Assembly (NCBI GenBank): GCA_022824525.1 | Contig: JAJDZT010000071.1 | Coordinates: forward strand, 1-59,153 | Source: Silicimonas sp. | Lineage (GTDB): Bacteria > Pseudomonadota > Alphaproteobacteria > Rhodobacterales > Rhodobacteraceae | Direction of reading: 5' to 3' | Length of the DNA: 59,153 nucleotides | Part shown: positions 43,147 to 50,934 of the stretch, piece by piece | Layout: each line of letters opens with the position of its first letter | Position numbering within the stretch: position 1 is the stretch's first letter | The notes under the pieces: model-generated | What the model was told of the DNA's origin: nothing | Database searches by the model: none | What the model saw: only the letters and a program-made list of their open reading frames with translations | Made by a program: the position numbers and the translations under genes

Positions 43147-44097
43147 ATGAAAGATACGATCTCGACGCTCGATCCGCAGAAGTTCAGCGATCCGTTGCTC
43201 ACTGTGAAAGGCGAGACCCGTGCCTCTGTTGCGTTGACACATCCCGAGACGCTTTGGTTCAACACCGGCACTCTTTGCAATATCGAGTGCGTCGGGTGTT
43301 ACATTGAAAGCTCCCCGACGAATGATCGGCTCGTCTATCTGACTGCTGCCGAAGTTGGGAGTTACCTCGACCAACTGGAAGACCGCCAGTGGAGCGTGAC
43401 TGAAATCGGTTTTACCGGCGGCGAACCTTTCATGAATCCGCAAATGATCGAAATGGCTGAGCTGTCGCTTGAGCGCGGATACGATGTTCTGATCCTGACA
43501 AATGCAATGCGCCCGATGATGCGCAAAACGATGCGCGCCGGGTTGGAACGTCTGACGGAGAAATTCCGCGAAAAACTCACGCTCCGGGTGTCGCTCGATC
43601 ACTGGTCCGCTGAGTTCCACGATGAAGAACGCGGCAAAGGCTCCTTTGAAAAGTCGCTGATCGGAATGCGCTGGCTTCGCGATACCGGCATTCAGATGAC
43701 GGTGGCGGGGCGCACGATGTGGCATGAAGATGAGAAAAAGTCTCGCGAAGGGTATGCCGCACTTTACGAACAGGAGGGCTTCGATATCGATGCCCATAAT
43801 CCCGGTAAGACAGTCCTATTCCCTGAAATGGACGAGACCGTGGATGTGCCCGAAATCACGACAGCCTGCTGGGGAATACTGAACAAGTCCCCGAATGACG
43901 TAATGTGCTCGTCTTCCCGCATGGTGGTGAAGCGCAAGGGCGCGACGTCGCCCACCGTCCTCGCCTGCACATTGCTTCCCTACGACCCGCAGTTCGAAAT
44001 GGGTGCGACGCTGGAGGAGGCCGAGGCACCTGTCCAACTGAACCATCCCCACTGTGCGAAGTTCTGTGTCTTGGGTGGCGCAAGCTGTTCGGCATAG
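43147..44097 (+). CDS. radical SAM protein of unknown function
   Basis: The 316-residue protein has the radical-SAM cluster motif CNIECVGC (CX3CX2C, residues about 43-50) and the SAM-binding FTGGEPFMNP. The C-terminal part has additional cysteines: TTACWG, DVMCSS, VLACTL and HCAKFCVLGGASCSA at the very end. These could bind an auxiliary Fe-S cluster as in SPASM/twitch proteins. The reaction cannot be inferred: nothing nearby looks like a precursor peptide. It is divergent from zwf and has a TTAACC-type sequence about 40 bases upstream. Confidence 0.87.
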   Translation: MKDTISTLDPQKFSDPLLTVKGETRASVALTHPETLWFNTGTLCNIECVGCYIESSPTNDRLVYLTAAEVGSYLDQLEDRQWSVTEIGFTGGEPFMNPQMIEMAELSLERGYDVLILTNAMRPMMRKTMRAGLERLTEKFREKLTLRVSLDHWSAEFHDEERGKGSFEKSLIGMRWLRDTGIQMTVAGRTMWHEDEKKSREGYAALYEQEGFDIDAHNPGKTVLFPEMDETVDVPEITTACWGILNKSPNDVMCSSSRMVVKRKGATSPTVLACTLLPYDPQFEMGATLEEAEAPVQLNHPHCAKFCVLGGASCSA

Positions 44098-44190
44098 TGC
44101 CTTGAGCCGGTCAACGCAGCGGCGATCACGCATAATTTTTCAGCAGTTGCCTTGACCGGCCATGGTCGGATGCGGAAGCATTACCCTCAG

Positions 44191-44198
44191 TTAACCAT
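44191..44198 (+). promoter_or_regulatory. CtrA-like half-site TTAACCAT
   Basis: TTAACCAT lies 49 bases before the hypothetical gene at 44247, with a related TTACC ten bases further upstream. It matches the half-site of the cell-cycle regulator CtrA. Binding is inference only. Confidence 0.35.
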
Positions 44199-44246
44199 CC
44201 TGCGCGACACTGCAGGAAGGGAGGCCCATTCACTCGAGGTGGCCAA

Positions 44247-44546
44247 ATGACAACTGAAGTTCTCGCCCTGATCGCAGCATATTTCGCCTGCTCCGACCTT
44301 GCCGAACAACGGCAACTGACAATCGAAGAAGTCGATGCGTGCAATGTGATCTACCAAAATGTCAAACTGTCCTTTGTTCCCGGGGTAGATGCCCGGCGTT
44401 TTCAACAACTCTCGTCGAAAGAGCGGTACGCGGTAAACCGGACCGCGTATCTCGCATTTCACGCATGGCAGGAAGAAAACCCCAGCACGGTGCAATATCT
44501 TGAGCGGGTCGCACGCGGCGAGGTGGCGCTTGGCCGTGACGGCTGA
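44247..44546 (+). CDS. hypothetical protein (99 aa)
   Basis: The product begins MTTEVLALIAAYFACSDLAEQ and is mostly helical, with a central KLSFVPGVDARRFQQLSS and a helix-rich end. It has no signal peptide and no recognised domain. An AT-rich upstream region with a CtrA-like half-site precedes it. It lies between the radical SAM gene and the convergent agmatinase gene. The coding call rests on codon-like composition and spacing. Confidence 0.6.
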   Translation: MTTEVLALIAAYFACSDLAEQRQLTIEEVDACNVIYQNVKLSFVPGVDARRFQQLSSKERYAVNRTAYLAFHAWQEENPSTVQYLERVARGEVALGRDG

Positions 44547-44562
44547 CCGATAAGCGTGGGCG

Positions 44563-45522
44563 TCAGGCTACCGGTTTGGACACCATCGCGCAGAGCAACT
44601 CAAACATGATCGAGGCACCAAGGAACGCCGTGCCGCCGGACGCATCGAAAGGTGGTGACACCTCCACAAGATCGGCGCCCGCTATGTTCAAACCGCTCAG
44701 GTGACGGCAAACTTCCAAAGCCTGGAAAGAATTCGGACCGCCAACTTCCGGCGTGCCGGTTCCGGGCGCAAATGTCGGGTCCACAAAGTCGATGTCGTAG
44801 CTGACATAGATCGGGTCAGCGCCCACGATCTCGCGCGCCTCCGCCATGACATCTGCAACGCCGCGCGCGAAGAACTCCTCGATCCTGACGATCCGGATGC
44901 CGACACTTTCTGCGAATTCGACATCCTCGCGATCATACATCGTGCCGCGAATGCCGATCTGGATAACACGTTTGGGATCCAGCAACTCTTCTTCAACAGC
45001 CCGTCGAAACGGTGTGCCATGAGTGTACATCTCTCCGCCGAAGTAGCTGTGGAAGAGGTCCGTGTGACTATCAAAGTGGATCATCCCCAACTTCGTGTCG
45101 GCCAGCGCCCGCAGAATGGGGAGTGAGCAGAGATGATCGCCACCCGCTGTGAGTGGCCGAATTCCGGCCTCCCTGAGCGTCCCGTAAAACGCGGTCATGC
45201 GTTCAAGACTGTCTGGAATACTCGCTGGGTTCGGCCCGACATCCCCGACATCTGCACAGGCCGCCGTCTCGAAAGGACGGGCGCCGCTCACCGGATGCTC
45301 TGCGCGGATCATGGTGGAGGCATCCCGCAACTGCCGCGGCCCGTGACGCGGACCGGGTCGGTTCGTTGTGCCACTGTCCCACGGCGCGCCGACAAGGCCG
45401 ATATCAACATCACCAAAGCGATCATGCCCCGGGGGCACATGGGGCAAACGCATGAAGGTCGGCACACCTGCAAAGCGCGGAAGGTCAAAGCCGGAAACGG
45501 GAGTGAAAAACGGATCGATCAT
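44563..45522 (-). CDS. speB: agmatinase/ureohydrolase-family protein
   Basis: This 319-residue enzyme has the binuclear manganese-site motifs of the ureohydrolase superfamily: GGDHLCSLPIL, HFDSHTDLF and SYDIDFVDPTFAPGTGTPE. Agmatinase splits agmatine into putrescine and urea. The N-terminus (FAGVPTFMRLPHV) and the block GAPWDSGTTNRPGPRHGP are typical for the agmatinase branch, though guanidinobutyrase or related activity is possible. It stands alone, divergent from nothing obvious. The symbol speB is a family label. Confidence 0.9.
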   Translation of the reverse strand: MIDPFFTPVSGFDLPRFAGVPTFMRLPHVPPGHDRFGDVDIGLVGAPWDSGTTNRPGPRHGPRQLRDASTMIRAEHPVSGARPFETAACADVGDVGPNPASIPDSLERMTAFYGTLREAGIRPLTAGGDHLCSLPILRALADTKLGMIHFDSHTDLFHSYFGGEMYTHGTPFRRAVEEELLDPKRVIQIGIRGTMYDREDVEFAESVGIRIVRIEEFFARGVADVMAEAREIVGADPIYVSYDIDFVDPTFAPGTGTPEVGGPNSFQALEVCRHLSGLNIAGADLVEVSPPFDASGGTAFLGASIMFELLCAMVSKPVA

Positions 45523-45584
45523 GACAGGACGCTAGCGGGCGCCCGAGCGAAATGAAAGTGGAAGAACAACGCCGCGAATGTGCG

Positions 45585-46169
45585 TCACGCCTCCAGTTCG
45601 GCATCCCAGTAAAGGAAGTCGAGCCAGGTCTCGTGCAAATGGTTCGGCGGGAACTTGCGGCCTTGGTTCCGCAATTCCTCGGCCCCGGGCTGTCGGGGCG
45701 GCTTCCGAAGCGACATCCCTGCCCGGCCAAGGGATTTCGACCCCTTCTTCAGATTGCACTTCGAGCAGGCCGCAACCACGTTCTCCCAGCTTGTGACACC
45801 ACCTCGCGCACGCGGCACGACGTGGTCAAATGTCAGTTCACCTTTGGCCCCGCAGTACTGGCAGCAAAATTCGTCCCTCAGAAAAAGATTGAAGCGCGTG
45901 AAGGCCACGCGCTTCTGAGGATGGACATAGTCTTTCAACACGACGACGGAGGGTATCCGTATCTCGGTCGAGGGACTTCGGACGACCTCGTCATATTCCG
46001 CGATGATCTGAACCCGGTCGAGCCAGGCGGCCTTTACAGCGTCCTGCCACGGCCAAAGCGACAACGGGTAATAGGACAAGGGCCGGTAATCCGCGTTCAA
46101 TACAAGAGCGGGATGGTGCTTCAGGTTGTTCGGTTCGCGTACGAAACTCGTTCTGAATTCACCGGTCAT
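45585..46169 (-). CDS. HNH endonuclease
   Basis: The 194-residue protein carries a C-terminal HNH nuclease module: CQYCGAKGELTFDHVVPRAR with DHV as the first histidine motif, followed by NVVAACSKCNLKKGSK, where two CxxC pairs bind structural zinc. The N-terminal part (LVLNADYRPLSYYPLSLWPW) is typical of the common alphaproteobacterial HNH family. A cellular role is not established; a DNA repair or defence function is possible. It lies alone before a low-GC intergenic region. Confidence 0.93.
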   Translation of the reverse strand: MTGEFRTSFVREPNNLKHHPALVLNADYRPLSYYPLSLWPWQDAVKAAWLDRVQIIAEYDEVVRSPSTEIRIPSVVVLKDYVHPQKRVAFTRFNLFLRDEFCCQYCGAKGELTFDHVVPRARGGVTSWENVVAACSKCNLKKGSKSLGRAGMSLRKPPRQPGAEELRNQGRKFPPNHLHETWLDFLYWDAELEA

Positions 46170-46509
46170 TAGAGACTCTCTCCTCGCCCTGCTGCCTCAA
46201 ATCTGGCGTCAGAGCGGGGGACCCGCCCCAACCGTTCTAGGGCACTATATCTGGCGTTTCCTGCCTGACAAGCCCTTGTTTTGGAGAACATCTAGAGGTC
46301 GAACGTCACAGCTTCGTGACACCTGTCCACAGTGTTATCCACGAGGTCGTGACCCTTGGAACGTTGGGGAAGCGCGGTTGGCAACCGCGGCTGCGCCCCC
46401 AACCAGTCCTCACCTGATCAATGTCAGCAGCAAGCACGAAGCCGCCATTGTCTGGCAAGTAAACCTTCCCGAACTACGACCAGCTTTGACAAAGAATTTC
46501 AGACTGAAA
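46170..46509. other. intergenic region with repeat-like motifs
   Basis: About 340 bases without a convincing gene lie between the HNH gene start and the Crp/Fnr gene end. It contains a GTCAC-N6-GTGAC inverted repeat at 46305-46320 with another GTGAC at 46349-46353. Two DnaA-box-like sequences are CTGTCCACA at 46323-46331 and TTATCCACG at 46335-46343. These may be chance. Confidence 0.4.
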
Positions 46510-47076
46510 TCACCGGTTACGAGCCCTGCTCAATGTGACGGGCGTCATTCCCAGGTACGAAGCAATGTGGAAATGGGCAAACAGTGCTTCATACCCCGGG
46601 TGTACCTTTCGAAACCACTCTAAACGTTGTCGCGCCCCCAATGCCGCCAGGCACCACTCGCGTCCGACTTTGCGGGTCAACTCCTCGCGCATCAAGTTAT
46701 TGCCCCATTCGCGTATACCTTCGAAATTCACCATTAGCTCCATCAACCGCGCAGCTGACACAGTCGCAGCAACGGCGTCATCCAAAATCTCAATGTCCAC
46801 CAATGAACACCCGTCTGACGTTCTGGCAATGTTGGGCGTTATCACCACAGGGGCGGCGTACAGGTTAAGGGTTACCTCGGTACCTTCGGCATCGGTGACG
46901 ACGCTTCGCGCACGTCCACTTAGTAGGAAATACTCATTCTCGTCTCGCTCACCTTGGCTCGACATGTAACTTCCGCTTGGCCAGCTACGTATTTCGAATG
47001 CATCGACCAGTGTCTCCCGATCTTTGTCCGGGAGTTCCGTAATGAATTCTTCAATGGTTTTCAGATGAATATCCAC
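46510..47076 (-). CDS. Crp/Fnr-family regulator of a compact, Bacteroidetes-like type
   Basis: The 188-residue protein has a cyclic-nucleotide-binding-type domain (MSSQGERDENEYFLLSGRAR) and a short C-terminus ending HIASYLGMTPVTLSRARNR. That ending, with no long winged helix after it, resembles the compact Crp-like regulators common in Bacteroidetes rather than the usual alphaproteobacterial Crp/FnrL/NnrR. It is divergent from a membrane protein gene, and the spacer carries a TTATCA-N2-TGATAA palindrome. Its base composition is less GC-rich than its neighbours, which suggests acquisition. Confidence 0.8.
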   Translation of the reverse strand: MDIHLKTIEEFITELPDKDRETLVDAFEIRSWPSGSYMSSQGERDENEYFLLSGRARSVVTDAEGTEVTLNLYAAPVVITPNIARTSDGCSLVDIEILDDAVAATVSAARLMELMVNFEGIREWGNNLMREELTRKVGREWCLAALGARQRLEWFRKVHPGYEALFAHFHIASYLGMTPVTLSRARNR

Positions 47077-47097
47077 TCCATGCGCCCCCTACTCACG

Positions 47098-47111
47098 TTA
47101 TCAAATGATAA
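47098..47111. promoter_or_regulatory. palindrome TTATCA-AA-TGATAA
   Basis: A perfect 6-2-6 inverted repeat sits between the divergent Crp/Fnr gene and the membrane protein gene, about 22 bases from the regulator's start. Symmetry and location fit an operator for that regulator. It is related to but not identical with the FNR box. Confidence 0.5.
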
Positions 47112-47138
47112 TGCTTGAACCGACCGCGCACTGATAGT

Positions 47139-47157
47139 CCAGCATCATCAATGCTGG
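47139..47157 (+). promoter_or_regulatory. inverted repeat CCAGCAT-N5-ATGCTGG before the membrane protein gene
   Basis: A perfect seven-base inverted repeat ends 9 bases before the ATG at 47167 and overlaps the ribosome binding site (GGAGA). In RNA it would form a hairpin that could hide that site; in DNA it could be an operator. Confidence 0.45.
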
Positions 47158-47166
47158 AGAAAACCC

Positions 47167-47724
47167 ATGAATACCTCACTTTCCTACCCACAGCATGGTT
47201 CACGAATCCTGCTTTTCTGGTGCGCCGCGATGCTCGTTTACTGTCTTATGGTCTTCGGTTCGCTTGCAGAAATTGAGCGGATCACCGGGGTTAGGGCATT
47301 TGACATGCGGCCAACCGGCTATTCCTTTGCCGATGCCTTGGCCCTCATTTCCGCGCTCGGAGAAGACGGGCGACGCGTTTATCTTACCATGCAGATTCCA
47401 CTGGACACGGTGTACCCGGCCCTTTTGGCGATTTCGAGCGCCAGCTCGCTTTGTTGGTTGTCGCAATCCTTTGGCTCGACTGCCCGATGGTATCGAGCCG
47501 TTGCCGCTGTCGCTTATCTTGCGGCAATCGCGGACTTTGCTGAGAACGCTATGATTGTCTGGATGCTAAATGCCGGTCTTGGCGTTCACGAAGCACTGGT
47601 TAAAGCTGCAAGTTTGGCGTCGGTCAGCAAGTCTATCTTTTCGACGATTGTGTTTACCGCCTTGCTGGCTGCTCTAACAGAGTTCGCAGTACGGAGAATA
47701 CGTCAGCGGCCAAAGGTCGTTTGA
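47167..47724 (+). CDS. hypothetical membrane protein (185 aa)
   Basis: The protein has about four hydrophobic segments, at residues about 11-31, 78-96, 106-126 and 146-170, with a basic tail (RRIRQRPKVV). No named family is recognised. It is divergent from the compact Crp/Fnr gene, and both share the palindromic spacer, so it is the likely regulatory target. Its composition is less GC-rich than most of the window, like that of the regulator. Confidence 0.72.
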   Translation: MNTSLSYPQHGSRILLFWCAAMLVYCLMVFGSLAEIERITGVRAFDMRPTGYSFADALALISALGEDGRRVYLTMQIPLDTVYPALLAISSASSLCWLSQSFGSTARWYRAVAAVAYLAAIADFAENAMIVWMLNAGLGVHEALVKAASLASVSKSIFSTIVFTALLAALTEFAVRRIRQRPKVV

Positions 47725-47766
47725 GCGCCGGCTTCGCGCTCAAACCGGACGTTCGAAACCGCACTT

Positions 47767-48837
47767 TTACACCGCGTGTGGTCGGAGCCGCTCCACCTCT
47801 GCTCGATATGGCGTGGCGCCTTCCGGCAAGGTTGGAATGAAGACGGCATCCTCATAGCTCAACTGCCGCTTGAGCACAGGCCACAAGCGCCGGAACGCCG
47901 CAACTATCGATGGCTCCGGCGCTGGCAGATCGTGTTTCACCAGTTCGTGCAACTCGGGCAGCCGATAATACGGCACCATTGTGAACATGTGATGCTCCAC
48001 GTGGTAGTTCATGTTCAGATAGATGAACCGGCTCACCGGGTTCATCAGCACCGTGCGGGTGTTCAGCCGATGATCGGTCACATTCTCCGCAAGCCCGAGA
48101 TGCTGCAAAACGCCGGTCATGATGTGGTGCCACGCGCCGTAAAGCCGAGGCAGGCCAATCACCATCAACGGCAAAATCGACCCCATGCCAATCGCCAGAA
48201 GGATCACGACCGCATAAATCAGCAGCCACAGCCGTGCGACCATGAAGACTTTCGCACGGTCCTTGTCCCGGACATAGGTCTCTTCCTCCGGGTGCAGGTG
48301 CCCGCTGGCATGCAGAAACATACGCTTGCCCAACACCCAGACATCGATCAGCCCGAAGACGTTCAGTCCAAGCCGGAACAGGTCCGGCGGTCGCATCGCA
48401 ACGATCTCCGGATCGCGCCCCACGACAATCGTATCCGTGTGATGCCGCACATGACTGGCACGCCAGACCACCGGAGACCGCATCAGCATGAAGCTCGCAA
48501 TTTGATAGACCACCTCGTTCATCCAGCCGGTCTCAAACGCCGTCCGGTGCCCGCATTCGTGCCAGCGTGAATCTGAAGCGGACCCGTAAAGCACGCCATA
48601 GGCTAGCCAGAATGGCGCCGACCACCACGACGGCCAGAGTGCGATCCCGATCCCCGCGAAAAGCACCATAAGGCCCATCCACAGCAGGGTGTCCCGCATG
48701 GCGCGCGCGTCATCCTTTTGCATCAGCGCCCGGATCTGGTCCGGTGCAACGTCCGGCCGGTACCACGATGGATTTGCGAACCCGCTTGAAACCGCCTCAG
48801 CGCCCGTTTCGCCCAGTAGTGAATAGTCCTTCGGCAT
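47767..48837 (-). CDS. fatty acid desaturase
   Basis: The 356-residue membrane enzyme has the three histidine boxes of the membrane-bound desaturase family: HECGHRTAF, HVRHHTD and YHVEHHMF, with several hydrophobic stretches between. It would bind a di-iron site and introduce a double bond or hydroxyl group into a lipid chain. I chose ATG 48837 (MPKDYSLLGETGAEAV); a start at 48858 is possible. Which lipid it acts on is unknown. It is divergent from the GNAT gene, whose start lies within 65 bases. Confidence 0.9.
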   Translation of the reverse strand: MPKDYSLLGETGAEAVSSGFANPSWYRPDVAPDQIRALMQKDDARAMRDTLLWMGLMVLFAGIGIALWPSWWSAPFWLAYGVLYGSASDSRWHECGHRTAFETGWMNEVVYQIASFMLMRSPVVWRASHVRHHTDTIVVGRDPEIVAMRPPDLFRLGLNVFGLIDVWVLGKRMFLHASGHLHPEEETYVRDKDRAKVFMVARLWLLIYAVVILLAIGMGSILPLMVIGLPRLYGAWHHIMTGVLQHLGLAENVTDHRLNTRTVLMNPVSRFIYLNMNYHVEHHMFTMVPYYRLPELHELVKHDLPAPEPSIVAAFRRLWPVLKRQLSYEDAVFIPTLPEGATPYRAEVERLRPHAV

Positions 48838-48899
48838 TGGGAAACCGTATCCAGCCAATGGGGGTTGTCAATTCTCCAAGCACACGGAAGCCTGTGAAC

Positions 48900-49391
48900 A
48901 TGCACCCAGAGAGACTCCTGCCTGGTAATCCTCGATTGATCGATATGCTGTCCCTGATCCAGCAGGCCTTCAGCGCGCATGACGGACGCATCGATCCTCC
49001 CTCCTCGATGCATCGTCTGACCGTGAACGATTTGTCAGAAAGCGCCCAAACCTCTGAGGTCTGGGTTATCGGCGCACCACCGGTTGCCTGCGTAATCCTG
49101 ACGCCCAAGGAAGACGCGCTGTACCTGTCAAAGCTTGCCGTTGCGAAACACGTGCGCCGGGAAGGCCACGCGCGACACTTGATCGAATTTTCTGTTGAGC
49201 GGGCCCGCGCTCTTGGACTGCATGCGCTCGAACTCCAGACACGGGTCGAACTGGTCGAAAACCACACCGCTTTCGAACGTCTCGGGTTCCAAAAAGTGGG
49301 GGCGACGTGCCACCCTGGCTACGAACATCCGACATCCACCCGCATGCGGCGCCCCGTGCGATCGGAAGGGGACCGGCCCAGGGACCGCTGA
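48900..49391 (+). CDS. GNAT-family N-acetyltransferase
   Basis: The 163-residue product has a GNAT core: YLSKLAVAKHVRREGHARHLIEF with the acetyl-CoA loop (R-x-x-G-x-A type), then LHALELQTRVELVENHTAFERLGF, the conserved late strand and helix. The acceptor is unknown. I chose ATG 48900 (MHPERLLPGN), since the upstream open frame overlaps the divergent desaturase gene. The C-terminal end is arginine-rich (PVRSEGDRPRDR). Confidence 0.87.
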   Translation: MHPERLLPGNPRLIDMLSLIQQAFSAHDGRIDPPSSMHRLTVNDLSESAQTSEVWVIGAPPVACVILTPKEDALYLSKLAVAKHVRREGHARHLIEFSVERARALGLHALELQTRVELVENHTAFERLGFQKVGATCHPGYEHPTSTRMRRPVRSEGDRPRDR

Positions 49392-49420
49392 CACGAATTG
49401 TTGACGTAGACGGCTCGGCC

Positions 49421-50086
49421 TCACTCGATGCCGAGATGCTCGCGAATGAATGCCAAAGCCACAGACAGTCCATCCGGCGCAATGCCGTGACCTGTGCCTT
49501 CCATCACATGAGCATAGACCGTGAAGCCAGCCCCCTGAAGCACCTCGCCGGCAGCCTGCATTTCTCCGAACGGAACCACGTCATCCGCATCTCCGTGGAT
49601 CAGCAACACGGGCGGGGTCGACTGCATTTCTTCGGTCAGGCGCTCCGGCGTCATCAATCTACCGGAAAACGCGACAATGCCGCCGACAGGCTCGGCTCGC
49701 CGGGGTGCAACGTGAAGGCTCATCATCGTGCCTTGGCTGAAACCGAAAAGGATGAGCTGTTCTGCATCAATCCCCTCCTCAGCTAAAACCCGGTCAATCA
49801 TGGCATCAAGCAGTTTGGCCGAACGCCGCATACCTTCCGCAGCCGCCGCGTCGGTCGAGCCGTCTATCCACGGGATCGGGAACCATTGGTACCCGGCCGG
49901 GTTCGCCATCGAACGATCGGGCGCATCGGCTGCAATGAAGACGGTGTCAGGCAGATGCGGACCGAGCGGGTCCGCCAATCCCAAAAGATCGGCCCCATCA
50001 GCTCCGTACCCATGCAGAAAAAGAACAACGGAACTGTCCGCGCCTGATTTGCTGGCCCGTCGGGAAAAATTCAATTCTTGGCTCAC
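49421..50086 (-). CDS. alpha/beta hydrolase (carboxylesterase/phospholipase type)
   Basis: The 221-residue enzyme has LFLHGYGADGADL near the start, the nucleophile elbow FGFSQGTMMSLH, the acid block HGDADDVVPF and the histidine in GTGHGIAPDG. This is the catalytic triad of the small carboxylesterase/YpfH family, and the fold is complete. Its substrate is unknown. Its start overlaps the AlkA-type gene stop by four bases, so the two are co-translated. Confidence 0.92.
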   Translation of the reverse strand: MSQELNFSRRASKSGADSSVVLFLHGYGADGADLLGLADPLGPHLPDTVFIAADAPDRSMANPAGYQWFPIPWIDGSTDAAAAEGMRRSAKLLDAMIDRVLAEEGIDAEQLILFGFSQGTMMSLHVAPRRAEPVGGIVAFSGRLMTPERLTEEMQSTPPVLLIHGDADDVVPFGEMQAAGEVLQGAGFTVYAHVMEGTGHGIAPDGLSVALAFIREHLGIE

Positions 50087-50715
50087 CTTACACCCTCACG
50101 ATCCTTCGCCACCCGGTAGTAGGCCCAGAGGAGCCGCGCCGCAACGCCCCGCCAGGGTGACCATGCCTCCGATTGAACCCGGAGCAACTTCTCTGACGGG
50201 CGTTCCTCCATCTCGAAAAGAATGCGCGCAGCCTCCTGCAGCGCCAAGTCACCCGGAGCAAACACATCGGCCCGCCCGAGAGAAAACATAGCGTAGATTT
50301 CTGCAGTCCAACGCCCGATGCCCGGAACTTCGATCAGGGTCTCTATGACCTCGTCGGTCGGCGCATCGCGTAACGCGGAAAACCGAATGCCGGACGATGA
50401 CAGTTCGCGCGCATACCTGATCTTCTGGCGCGAAAGCCCGCAGGCGCGCAATTCTTCGTCTGTCGCCCATTTGATCTTGCGAGGGCCCGTCAGCCCCGCC
50501 GCCTTCAAACGACCCCAGATCGCGTCCGCCGCGGCGACAGACACCTGCTGAGAAACGATGGCATCCAGCAGAGCCGGGAACCCGTCCTTGCGCAAGCGCA
50601 AGGGCACCGTTCCCGTCAATTCGAGCGCATGACCGAAACGCGGCTCGATGTCCGCAAGATAAGCAGCCCCCTCCGCCACACATGCCGGGGTTTCGATGAT
50701 GCGCCCCACAGTCAT
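50083..50715 (-). CDS. DNA-3-methyladenine glycosylase II (AlkA type)
   Basis: The 210-residue protein has the HhH-GPD fold of base-excision glycosylases. The helix-hairpin-helix is VPGIGRWTAEIYAMFSLG, followed by the catalytic aspartate in FAPGDLALQEA. It should remove alkylated purines from DNA. I chose ATG 50715 (MTVGRIIETPAC) because the frame before it is non-coding. The extra long AlkA N-domain is absent, so it is the compact alphaproteobacterial form. It overlaps the esterase gene by four bases. Confidence 0.9.
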   Translation of the reverse strand: MTVGRIIETPACVAEGAAYLADIEPRFGHALELTGTVPLRLRKDGFPALLDAIVSQQVSVAAADAIWGRLKAAGLTGPRKIKWATDEELRACGLSRQKIRYARELSSSGIRFSALRDAPTDEVIETLIEVPGIGRWTAEIYAMFSLGRADVFAPGDLALQEAARILFEMEERPSEKLLRVQSEAWSPWRGVAARLLWAYYRVAKDREGVR

Positions 50716-50823
50716 GACCAACACATTGCAGAAACGGCGTGTTTTGCCAAACCCATTCGGTTCGCGCCTGCCGTTCGAGAAAACCGCATCATTCATTATC
50801 GGCCCTGAAATATCCCAGGGGGT

Positions 50824-50844
50824 CCGGGGGACAGCGTCCCCCGG
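50824..50844. repeat. GC-rich palindromic element CCGGGGGAC-AGC-GTCCCCCGG
   Basis: A perfect nine-base inverted repeat with a three-base loop lies in the 220-base gap between the AlkA-type gene and the MFS gene, flanked by GGGGGT. No T-run follows. It resembles the dispersed intergenic hairpin elements of Rhodobacterales, though only one copy was noticed here. Confidence 0.5.
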
Positions 50845-50934
50845 CGGATCGACGCATGGAATGCGGCGAAACGGGACGTCGGCGCGGCAGGCTGACATAT
50901 TGCAGCGCCTTGTTCTTGGGCGTATCGGAGACGC

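Noticed and set aside
43060..43797. 245-codon minus-strand frame opposite the radical SAM gene
   Set aside because: Overlaps the radical SAM coding sequence in antisense and has no domain.
44247..44546. Precursor peptide for the radical SAM protein
   Set aside because: The 99-residue protein lacks a leader/core pattern, repeated cysteines or a double-glycine site, and is separated by 150 bases.
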